A DNA stretch of 5,445 nt from Propionibacteriaceae bacterium UBA6238 (GCA_002441465.1 DJWE01000019.1:1-5445), one strand, 5' to 3'; counted from the stretch's first letter, positions 1-5,370 are shown. The notes: a model not told the origin generated them from the letters alone. Translations and numbers: made by a program.

Positions 1-313
1 GCTTCTTGGACAGGATCAGCCGGCCTTCCTTGTCCTCCTTGGTCTGAACCAGGGCCTCAATCACATCGCCCACGGAGACCACATCGAACGGGTCCACGTC
101 GTGCTTGATGGAGAGTTCCTTGGAGGGAATGACGCCTTCGGTCTTGTAACCGATGTCGAGCAGGACCTCGTCCCGATCGACCTTGACGACCGTGCCGGTC
201 ACGATGTCGCCGTCATTGAAGTACTTGATGGTCGCGTCGACCGCTGCCATGAACGCTTCGGGGGATCCGAAGTCGTCGACCGCGACGGTAGCTGCCTCGT
301 TGGTAGAGGTCAT
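1..313 (-). CDS. rpsA: 30S ribosomal protein S1, N-terminal part (gene continues beyond base 1)
   Basis: S1 binds mRNA on the small ribosomal subunit and helps load transcripts for initiation. Reading from the ATG at 313-311 gives 104 complete residues before the window ends. Residues 1-25 are a variable acidic head. Residues 26-35 (ATIKYFNDGD) are followed by the first S1/OB-fold repeat, from about residue 36 to the edge, including GTVVKVDRDEVLLDIGYKTE, VIPSKELSIKHD and TKEDKEGRLILSKK. These blocks match my recollection of actinobacterial S1 almost word for word. The start is supported by GGAG at 323-326 (minus strand), 9 nt upstream. The reading frame stays open for 43 more codons upstream to another ATG at 442-440, but that extension has no S1 similarity that I recognise and no ribosome binding site. 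The remaining S1 repeats lie outside the window. Product identity is essentially certain; the start is very likely. Confidence 0.96.
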   Translation of the reverse strand, partial: MTSTNEAATVAVDDFGSPEAFMAAVDATIKYFNDGDIVTGTVVKVDRDEVLLDIGYKTEGVIPSKELSIKHDVDPFDVVSVGDVIEALVQTKEDKEGRLILSKK

Positions 314-463
314 GTAGTAGGGCTCCGATGGGTTTGTACTGATCTGGCGGGTGCACGCCGACCACGTGCTCCACTGCGAGGACCAGGCTGCCGTCTGGGT
401 TACCGCGCGGAAAGCGTGCCGACCCGCTAGGTCTGAGGTCATGCCGGTCGAAGTGCGACCGAC

Positions 464-493
464 AGCCTATCGATTGCTGTGAGTGAGGGTCAA
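464..493 (-). promoter_or_regulatory. Probable sigma-70-type promoter of rpsA
   Basis: On the minus strand, TTGACC (493-488) lies 18 bp from TAGGCT (469-464). This is a near-consensus -35 and a TANNNT-type -10 of the housekeeping sigma class. Transcription would start near 457, leaving an untranslated leader of about 144 nt before the rpsA ATG at 313. The leader contains a short perfect hairpin (GCACG/CGTGC, 353-369). This is the best promoter match in the window. The assignment rests on motif and position only. Confidence 0.65.
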
Positions 494-512
494 TCCGGGG
501 TCGCGGTGGGAT

Positions 513-518
513 TAGGCT
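513..518 (+). promoter_or_regulatory. Possible -10 element for the maltokinase-cap-like gene
   Basis: TAGGCT on the plus strand lies 25 bp upstream of the ATG at 544. It would start a transcript near 525 with a leader of about 20 nt containing the strong Shine-Dalgarno at 534-540. No good -35 is visible. The expected place (about 489-494, GTCAAT) overlaps the rpsA -35 on the other strand, so the two promoters would sit back to back. A start near 525 would also exclude the upstream GTG at 520 as the initiation codon. Confidence 0.4.
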
Positions 519-533
519 AGTGAATCGACTGAA

Positions 534-540
534 GAGGAGA
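534..540 (+). promoter_or_regulatory. Strong Shine-Dalgarno that fixes the start at 544
   Basis: GAGGAGA lies 3 nt upstream of the ATG at 544. It is the strongest ribosome binding site in the window and lies inside the reading frame opened by the alternative GTG at 520, which itself has no purine-rich site upstream. The downstream ATG is therefore preferred. Confidence 0.7.
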
Positions 541-543
541 ACC

Positions 544-1116
544 ATGAGCGGCACTGCGGAGATCCACGACGCGACGTTGTCCCCCACCAAGCTCGAGCTG
601 TTGGCCGGCTGGCTGCCGACCCAGGAATGGTTCGTCGGCGACTCCGACGACCTGGCCCGAGTGGCGTCCTACCGGTTCGTCGATCCGGACGGCGAGGTCG
701 GCATCGAGACGATCCTGGTGAGTTCGCGCGGAGTGACCTACCAGGTCCCCCTCACCTACCGTGGCGAACCGCTGGGGGAAGCCCAAGACTCGCTCATCGG
801 CACCATCGAGCACTCGGTGCTCGGCACTCGTTATGTCTACGACGCGGTCGGTGACCCGGTCTTCGTGATCGAGCTGATGCGAGTGATCCACGAGGGCGAC
901 ACCGAGGCCGAGCTGTCCCGTGGCACGAAGTCGATGACCGTGGTGGGCTCGGGGATCGTGCCGGTCTCCAACGCGGCCGGCGAGATGATGCGCGTGGTGC
1001 GGGTGCTGGACGGCCAGCACGTGCCCGGCAGCCGCGTCCCGCTCGGTACGCTCGTCGGCACCTGGACCGACGCCGATGGCCACCGGCAGGAGCAGGTGCT
1101 CGCAGTCCTTCGCTGA
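544..1116 (+). CDS. Stand-alone maltokinase N-terminal-cap-like domain protein
   Basis: A 190-residue protein beginning MSGTAEIHDATLSPTKLELL. The blocks LELLAGWLPTQEWF (about 17-30), YRFVDPDGEVGIETILV (44-60), YQVPLTYRGEPLG (67-79) and GTIEHSVLGTRYVYDA (86-101) resemble the actinobacterial family of small proteins related to the N-terminal cap of maltokinase (Mak). Mak makes maltose-1-phosphate in the trehalose-to-glucan pathway. The cap normally precedes a kinase domain of roughly 300 residues; here no kinase domain follows, so no ATP-dependent activity should be assumed. Members are sometimes mislabelled as glucan branching enzymes. GAGGAGA at 534-540, 3 nt before the ATG at 544, decides the start over an in-frame GTG at 520. 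The gene diverges from rpsA and ends 3 bp from the stop of the convergent ABM-like gene. No signal peptide or membrane segment is seen. Family recognition is from memory; function unknown. Confidence 0.85.
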   Translation: MSGTAEIHDATLSPTKLELLAGWLPTQEWFVGDSDDLARVASYRFVDPDGEVGIETILVSSRGVTYQVPLTYRGEPLGEAQDSLIGTIEHSVLGTRYVYDAVGDPVFVIELMRVIHEGDTEAELSRGTKSMTVVGSGIVPVSNAAGEMMRVVRVLDGQHVPGSRVPLGTLVGTWTDADGHRQEQVLAVLR

Positions 1117-1119
1117 GGA

Positions 1120-1401
1120 TCAGACCTCGACCAGCTGGAAGCCCTGCACGGGCTCGGCCTCCCACTCGTCGAACGGGTCCCCGGCCACGGCTTGGCGGGC
1201 CCGTTCCACCGAGGCCAGGAAGGCGTCCTCGGACTTCCACAGCGCGAGCCCGACGAGCACGCCGTCCGCAGCGTCCTCCAGCGTGTGTACGGAGATCAGC
1301 CCGGGCGCGTCCTCGATCGCCGCTCCGTAGCGGTGCATGGACGCGACCAGCGCATCCCTCGCGCCCGGCACCGGGTGGTGAACCGACAGATGGCAGTACA
1401 T
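1120..1401 (-). CDS. Small ABM-family (antibiotic biosynthesis monooxygenase-like) protein
   Basis: A 93-residue protein starting MYCHLSVHHPVPGARDALVA. The pattern is that of one ABM-type ferredoxin-like unit: a short first strand (residues 2-8), a helix with the ARDALVASMHRYGAAI stretch (14-29), PGLISVHTLED (33-43), a strand and loop GVLVGLALWKSEDAF (47-61) with the typical tryptophan followed by a helix, and a final strand ending at VEV. Such proteins usually dimerise into an alpha/beta barrel. Some oxidise polyketide quinols or degrade haem, but many have no known substrate, and none is visible here. GGAAGGAG (core AAGGAG at 1412-1407) 5 nt upstream fixes this ATG; the frame remains open to 1488, but the earlier ATGs lack such a site. 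It lies 119 bp downstream of polA on the same strand and ends 3 bp from the convergent cap-like gene. Assignment is to fold family only. Confidence 0.78.
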   Translation of the reverse strand: MYCHLSVHHPVPGARDALVASMHRYGAAIEDAPGLISVHTLEDAADGVLVGLALWKSEDAFLASVERARQAVAGDPFDEWEAEPVQGFQLVEV

Positions 1402-1406
1402 CGCAA

Positions 1407-1412
1407 CTCCTT
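1407..1412 (-). promoter_or_regulatory. Shine-Dalgarno fixing the ABM-like gene start
   Basis: AAGGAG (minus strand), 5 nt upstream of the ATG at 1401-1399, is a near-perfect anti-16S complement. It rules in favour of the 93-residue product over longer versions starting at 1443 or 1488, whose added residues (rich in Arg, such as STRRRVRRREG) do not resemble ABM proteins. Confidence 0.75.
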
Positions 1413-1421
1413 CCCGCCGGC

Positions 1422-1439
1422 GCACCCGGCGTCGGGTGC
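1422..1439 (-). other. Perfect 7-bp hairpin between polA and the ABM-like gene
   Basis: GCACCCG and CGGGTGC form a perfect 7-bp stem with a 4-nt loop. The hairpin lies about 80 nt beyond the polA stop and ends 9 nt before the Shine-Dalgarno of the ABM-like gene. No T-run follows it on the minus strand, so it is not a classical intrinsic terminator. It could be a weak or factor-assisted polA terminator, an mRNA processing or stability element, or a structure affecting access to the adjacent ribosome binding site. The sequence does not separate these. Confidence 0.45.
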
Positions 1440-1520
1440 TCATCGTCGCCGAATCCCGCCGCTCGGGGAAGGTCGCGGTTCTGCTCAACTGGCCTCCAAC
1501 AGCGGGACCGCCCGCAAGGC

Positions 1521-4220
1521 TCAGTGAGCGGCCTCGTGCCAGGACCGTCCGACCCCCACTGACACCTCCAGCGGAACCCGCATCTCCACCGCGTGGCCCA
1601 TCTTGTCGCGCACCAGGGTCTCCAACTGATCACGCTCCCCTGCCGCGACCTCGAAGACGAGTTCGTCGTGCACCTGCAACAGCATCCGGCTGCGCAGGCC
1701 CTGGCGGGCGAGCGCTGCCTCCACGTCGAGCATGGCCACCTTGATCACGTCGGCAGCCGAACCTTGGATCGGCGCGTTCAGCGCAGCCCGCTCGGCCATC
1801 TCGCGGCGCTGCCGGTTCGACGAGGTGAGGTCGGGCAGGTAGCGGCGCCGGCCGAGAATCGTCTCGGTGTAGCCGGTGCGCCGGGCGGTCGCCACGATCT
1901 CGTGCAGGTAGTCCCGCACGTGCCCGAACCGCTCGAAGTACTCCTCCATCAGTCCGCGCGCCTCGGACACCTCGATCTTCAGCTGCTGACTCAGCCCGAA
2001 CGCACTTAAGCCGTAGGCGAGCCCGTAGTTCATCGCCTTGATCTTGGCGCGCATCGCGCCGGTGACCGCGTCGGCCGGGACGCCGAACACCCGCGAGGCG
2101 GTGATCGAATGGAAGTCCTGCCCGGACGCGAACGCCTCGATCAATCCCGCGTCCTCGGACTGGTCGGCCATGATTCGCATCTCGATCTGGCTGTAGTCGG
2201 CGGTGAGCAGGGTCTCGTAGCCCGCGCCGACCACGAAGGCTTCTCGGATTCGCCGTCCCTCCTCGGTGCGGATCGGGATGTTCTGCAGGTTGGGATCGGT
2301 GGACGACAGCCGACCGGTGGCCGCGATGGTTTGGACGTAGGTGGTGTGGATGCGTCCGTCGTCGGCCACGGACTTCAGCAGCCCTTCCACCGTCTGGCGC
2401 AGCCGGATCTGGTCGCGGTGCCGCAGCAGGTGGGCGAGGAAGGGGTGTTCGGTCTTCGCGAACAAGGTCTCCAGCGACTCGGCGTCCGTCGTCCAGCCGG
2501 TCTTTGTGCGCCGCGTCTTCGGCATGCCCAGCTCGTCGAACAGAACCGCCTGCAGCTGCACCGGCGAGCCGAGATTGATCGGGTGGCCTAGGACGGCGAA
2601 GGCGTCGGCCTCCGCCGCCACCACCGCAGCGTCGAAGTCGGTGTGCAGCCGGTGCAGATAATCCAGGTCGACCGCGATCCCCGCTCGCTCCATGACGGCC
2701 AGCGTCCGGGTGAGCGGCAGTTCCACCTCGCGCAACAGCTGAGCTCCGCCGCGTTCCTCCAGTTCCGTCTCGAGCGCGGCGGCGAGATCGATGACCGCCC
2801 GCGCCCGCACCATCGCGTCGTTGCTCTCGGTGTCGTCGAAGGAGAACGCCGCCTGATCGCCGTCGCCGGCTCCGGTACCCGCCACAGAGAGGTCGCGACG
2901 CAGGTGCCGAGCAGTCAGGTCGGCGAGGTCGTAGACCCGCTGGTCGGGACGCAGGAGGTAGGCGGCGAGCTGAGTGTCGCTGGCCAGCCCGCCGAGTTCC
3001 CAGCCGCGCGACCAGATCGCCAGCAACGGCCCCTTCGCGTCGTGCATCGCCTTCGACGTCGATTCCTCGGCCAACCACCCCGCGAGCGCCGCGTCGTCAT
3101 CGGGGGACAACGTGGTGACATCGAGCCACGCTGCGGCCCCGTCGGCCGCGGCCAGCGCGATCCCGGTGAGATCGCCCGCGCCGGAACGCCACCGGCCCTG
3201 GCAGTCCAGGCCCACCACCCCAGAGCGCGCGTGAGCGTCGAGCCAGGCCCGCACCGTCCCGGTGGGCAGGATCTCGCCAGCAACCTCGAACCCGCCTTCG
3301 GAGGCGAGATCGTCGGCGGGCAACGTCTCCAGCAGCCGGTCGCGCAGCACCCGGAACTCCAGCCCGTCGAACAACTCGTGGACGGCCTCGCGATCCCAGT
3401 CGCGCCGGACCAGGTCGTCGACACTCACCGGCAGCTCGAGATCACCAACCAGCGCGTTCAGCCGCCGGTTGCGCACCACGTCGTCGAGGTGTGCGCGGAA
3501 CGACTCCCCCGCCTTGCCACCGACCTCGTCGGCATGCCGGACCAGGTTCTCCAGCCCGTCGTAGGCGTCCAGCCACTTCGCTGCGGTCTTCGGGCCGACC
3601 CCGGGAACGCCGGGCAGGTTGTCACTGCTCTCACCGACCAAAGCGGCGAGCTCGGGGTAGCGGGCAGGCTCGACCAGATACTTCTCCAGCACCGTCGGCG
3701 GATCGAGCCGAGCCAGATCCGAGACGCCCTTGCGCGGGTAGAGCACCGTCACCTTGTCGTTGACCAGCTGCAGCGTGTCTCGGTCGCCGGTGCAGATCAG
3801 CACGTCGAGTCCTGCGTCGGCCCCTCGCCGGGACAGCGTGGCGATGAGGTCGTCAGCCTCGAAGCCGTCCTGCTCCAGATGGACGATGTTCAAGGCGTCG
3901 AGCACTTCCTTGATCAGCGCCACCTGGCCGCTGAACTCCGGCGGCGACGCCGACCGGTTGGCCTTGTACTCGGCGTACTGCTCGCTGCGGAAGGTCTGCC
4001 GCGACACGTCGAACGCAACGGCCAAGTGGGTGGGCCGCTCGTCGCGCAGCACGTTGATCAGCATGGAGGTGAACCCGTAGACGGCGTTCGTGTGCTGGCC
4101 GGTGGTGGTGGAGAAGTTCTCCACCGGCAAGGCGAAGAACGCGCGGTAGGCCACCGAATGGCCATCGATCAACAGCAGGGTCGGTGGCTTCTCGCCGCTT
4201 ACGCTCGCCGGACTCGTCAC
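1521..4220 (-). CDS. polA: DNA polymerase I (5' nuclease plus polymerase; proofreading site degenerate)
   Basis: An 899-residue family A polymerase for Okazaki fragment maturation and repair synthesis. Residues 13-300 are the 5' nuclease/FEN domain: LLLIDG with D19, the DVSRQTFRSEQYAEYKANR region (71-89), GFEADD (E121, D123, D124), CTGDRD (D146, D148), and the SSDNLPGVPGVGPKTA helix-hairpin-helix (198-213). Residues about 315-490 are a vestigial 3'-5' exonuclease domain: the DxE motif reads DCQ (339-341), and an alanine (395) takes the place of the second catalytic aspartate. Residues about 495-899 are the polymerase: motif A LLTADYSQIEMR with D675, motif B R724/K728/Y732 followed by GLAYG, and motif C QVHDELVFE with D852 and E853. 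The start is the GTG at 4220-4218, since the frame further upstream (to 4529) is antisense to the thioesterase gene and has no Pol I character. AAGG at 4233-4230 is a weak ribosome binding site. Codon 738 is TTA, the only one in any gene here. Confidence 0.97.
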   Translation of the reverse strand: MTSPASVSGEKPPTLLLIDGHSVAYRAFFALPVENFSTTTGQHTNAVYGFTSMLINVLRDERPTHLAVAFDVSRQTFRSEQYAEYKANRSASPPEFSGQVALIKEVLDALNIVHLEQDGFEADDLIATLSRRGADAGLDVLICTGDRDTLQLVNDKVTVLYPRKGVSDLARLDPPTVLEKYLVEPARYPELAALVGESSDNLPGVPGVGPKTAAKWLDAYDGLENLVRHADEVGGKAGESFRAHLDDVVRNRRLNALVGDLELPVSVDDLVRRDWDREAVHELFDGLEFRVLRDRLLETLPADDLASEGGFEVAGEILPTGTVRAWLDAHARSGVVGLDCQGRWRSGAGDLTGIALAAADGAAAWLDVTTLSPDDDAALAGWLAEESTSKAMHDAKGPLLAIWSRGWELGGLASDTQLAAYLLRPDQRVYDLADLTARHLRRDLSVAGTGAGDGDQAAFSFDDTESNDAMVRARAVIDLAAALETELEERGGAQLLREVELPLTRTLAVMERAGIAVDLDYLHRLHTDFDAAVVAAEADAFAVLGHPINLGSPVQLQAVLFDELGMPKTRRTKTGWTTDAESLETLFAKTEHPFLAHLLRHRDQIRLRQTVEGLLKSVADDGRIHTTYVQTIAATGRLSSTDPNLQNIPIRTEEGRRIREAFVVGAGYETLLTADYSQIEMRIMADQSEDAGLIEAFASGQDFHSITASRVFGVPADAVTGAMRAKIKAMNYGLAYGLSAFGLSQQLKIEVSEARGLMEEYFERFGHVRDYLHEIVATARRTGYTETILGRRRYLPDLTSSNRQRREMAERAALNAPIQGSAADVIKVAMLDVEAALARQGLRSRMLLQVHDELVFEVAAGERDQLETLVRDKMGHAVEMRVPLEVSVGVGRSWHEAAH

Positions 4221-4228
4221 AATGCGGA

Positions 4229-4234
4229 ACCTTA
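4229..4234 (-). promoter_or_regulatory. Possible polA -10 element overlapping a weak Shine-Dalgarno
   Basis: On the minus strand TAAGGT matches the TANNNT -10 pattern and lies 8 nt before the polA GTG, so a leaderless transcript beginning at or near the start codon is possible. The same bases contain AAGG, which could instead act as a ribosome binding site 9 nt from the GTG on a longer transcript. No convincing -35 is seen at 16-19 bp. The two readings exclude each other for any one transcript. Confidence 0.35.
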
Positions 4235-4248
4235 CCGGCCACCACTGA

Positions 4249-4264
4249 CGGTACGGCCGGACCG
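4249..4264. promoter_or_regulatory. 16-bp near-perfect palindrome between polA and the thioesterase gene
   Basis: CGGTACGGCCGGACCG is palindromic at 14 of 16 positions (half-site CGGTnCGG), with one mismatched pair. It lies near the middle of the 63-bp region separating the divergent start codons at 4220 and 4284. Symmetry and position suggest an operator for a dimeric regulator of one or both genes, but GC-rich palindromes also occur by chance, and I recognise no known regulator motif. Confidence 0.35.
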
Positions 4265-4283
4265 ATGTGCCAAGGTATCCCCC

Positions 4284-4685
4284 ATGAACGTTCCCGACTG
4301 GTTCCACGGCCTGAACAGTGCGCTGGACGACAAGATGGGCGTCGAACTGCTCGAAGTCACCCCGACTCGCGCGGTGGGTCGATGCCCGGTGCAGGGCAAC
4401 ACCCAGCCGTTCGGGCTGTGGCACGGCGGGGCTTCGTGCGTGCTCGCCGAGGGGCTGGCGTCCATGGCCGCGGCAGCCGAGGTCGGCCCGGACGGGATGG
4501 TCACCGGGGTGGACATCAACGCCACCCACCTGCGCCCGGCCACTGACGGCTGGATCACTGGGGTGGCGAGCGCGATCCGGATCGGCGGCACGCTGGCCAC
4601 CTACGACATCTCGCTCACCGACGACGCCGGAGAGCAGGTCTGCGCGGCGCGGATCACGGTGTTCCTCAAGCGCGCCTCGCGCTGA
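4284..4685 (+). CDS. Hotdog-fold acyl-CoA thioesterase (PaaI/YbdB/MenI-like)
   Basis: A 133-residue single hotdog-domain protein, the usual length for the 4HBT/PaaI superfamily. These enzymes hydrolyse acyl- or aryl-CoA thioesters in the cytoplasm, typically as tetramers. The signature is QPFGLWHGGASCVLAEGLAS (41-60): Q41, H47-G48-G49 and E56 have the same spacing as Q48, H54 and catalytic E63 of E. coli YbdB (EntH). VDINATHLRPA (77-87) is the central strand, with the N and H typical of the family. The related YdiI (MenI) cleaves 1,4-dihydroxy-2-naphthoyl-CoA in menaquinone synthesis. That role is possible in a menaquinone-using actinobacterium, but no men gene is nearby, so the substrate is undetermined. 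AAGG at 4272-4275, 8 nt upstream, supports the ATG at 4284. It diverges from polA across 63 bp and ends 3 bp from the pdtaR stop. Fold and activity class are secure; substrate is not. Confidence 0.9.
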   Translation: MNVPDWFHGLNSALDDKMGVELLEVTPTRAVGRCPVQGNTQPFGLWHGGASCVLAEGLASMAAAAEVGPDGMVTGVDINATHLRPATDGWITGVASAIRIGGTLATYDISLTDDAGEQVCAARITVFLKRASR

Positions 4686-4688
4686 GCG

Positions 4689-5306
4689 CTACTTCTTGCG
4701 CTTCTCGCCCTTCGACTGCTCGATCACAGCCTCGGCGACCTCGCGCATCGACTTGCGCAGGTCCATCGCGGTCTTCTGGATCCAGCGGAACGCTTCGGGT
4801 TCGGTGAGGCCGAGCCCCTCCTGCAGCAGGCCCTTGGCCTGATCGACGGCCTTGCGGGACGCGAACCGCTCCTCGAGGTCGGCCACCTCAGCCTCGACCG
4901 CGCGAATCTCGGCGAACCGTGACACGGCGATCTCGATCGCCGGGACGACGTCGGAGGAATCGAACGGCTTGACCACGTAGGCCATGGCTCCGGCGTCGCG
5001 GGCACGCTCGACGAGCTCGCGCTGACTGAAGGCCGTGAGCATCACCACCGGCGCGATCCGCTCCTCTGCGATGATCGCAGCGGCCGAGATGCCGTCCATC
5101 TTCGGCATCTTCACATCCATCACAACCAGGTCGGGCGTGAGCTTGCGAGCCAGCTGAAGCGCCTCTTCGCCGTCTCCGGCCTCGGCGATCACCTGGTAGC
5201 CCTCGTCGGTGAGCAGTTCCACCAGGTCGAGCCGGATCAGCGCCTCGTCCTCGGCCACCAGCACCCGCAGGGGTTCGTCGTCGTTGCGGTCGTCGTCGGC
5301 AGTCAT
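4689..5306 (-). CDS. pdtaR: ANTAR-domain two-component response regulator, PdtaR-like
   Basis: A 205-residue response regulator acting on RNA rather than DNA. Residues 13-130 are a receiver domain: acidic pair E19/D20, phospho-acceptor D64 in VVMDVKMP, T91 in MLTAFS and K113 in VVKPF. A helical linker (about 127-150, charged, coiled-coil-like) leads to an ANTAR domain at about 138-195, containing AVDQAKGLLQEGLGLTEPEA, RWIQKTAMDLRKSM and EVAEAVIEQ. ANTAR proteins bind paired hairpins in nascent RNA and prevent termination. The sequence closely resembles M. tuberculosis Rv1626 (PdtaR), whose kinase is PdtaS; no kinase gene is present here, as expected for that unlinked pair. The tail is very basic (SKGEKRKK). 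The ATG at 5306 (or a GTG one codon earlier at 5309) is preferred, with AGGAAAG at 5323-5317 upstream. The frame stays open to a GTG at 5363, but those residues (PARTPRADDEP...) are not receiver-like. Confidence 0.94.
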   Translation of the reverse strand: MTADDDRNDDEPLRVLVAEDEALIRLDLVELLTDEGYQVIAEAGDGEEALQLARKLTPDLVVMDVKMPKMDGISAAAIIAEERIAPVVMLTAFSQRELVERARDAGAMAYVVKPFDSSDVVPAIEIAVSRFAEIRAVEAEVADLEERFASRKAVDQAKGLLQEGLGLTEPEAFRWIQKTAMDLRKSMREVAEAVIEQSKGEKRKK

Positions 5307-5364
5307 CACTCTTCGGCTTTCCTGGCTGGGTTCGTCATCAGCCCTCGGGGTGCGGGCAGGCACG

Positions 5365-5370
5365 AGGTTA
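5365..5370 (-). promoter_or_regulatory. Possible -10 element for pdtaR
   Basis: TAACCT on the minus strand fits TANNNT and would start transcription near 5358, giving a leader of about 50 nt before the ATG at 5306. A poor -35 (TTGGCG) is found only at a long 19-bp spacing. If this promoter is real, the alternative GTG start at 5363 would lie outside the transcript, supporting the shorter protein. Confidence 0.35.

Noticed and set aside
363..368. CACGTG palindrome in the rpsA leader as a regulator site
   Set aside because: A 6-bp palindrome is too short to support a binding site, and it is partly explained by the hairpin at 353-369.
520..543. GTG at 520 as the start of the cap-like gene
   Set aside because: It has no ribosome binding site, would lie before the predicted transcription start, and places the very strong GAGGAGA inside the coding region.
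517..1083. A 188-codon minus-strand open frame over the cap-like gene, with another at 794-1633
   Set aside because: Both are rich in Arg, His, Gly and Ala as expected of antisense frames in GC-rich DNA, overlap supported genes, and show no recognisable domain.
1502..1515. GCGGG/CCCGC stem just after the polA stop as an intrinsic terminator
   Set aside because: The stem is only 5 bp with no downstream T-run. Such short GC stems are common by chance in this base composition.
1630..3078. A 482-codon minus-strand open frame inside polA
   Set aside because: It is an alternative frame of polA, extremely arginine-rich and without domain similarity; polA motifs occupy the true frame throughout.
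4221..4529. A 103-residue N-terminal extension of polA in frame
   Set aside because: It is antisense to the thioesterase gene, has no DNA polymerase I character, and the family normally begins a few residues before LLLIDG.
2643..4685. A 680-codon plus-strand open frame across polA that runs in frame into the thioesterase gene
   Set aside because: From 2643 to about 4220 it is antisense to a complete, motif-rich polA. The translation is compositionally odd (rich in R, Q, V and H) and matches no fold I recognise. Stop-poor antisense frames are expected at this GC content. The thioesterase has its own start with AAGG at 4272-4275.
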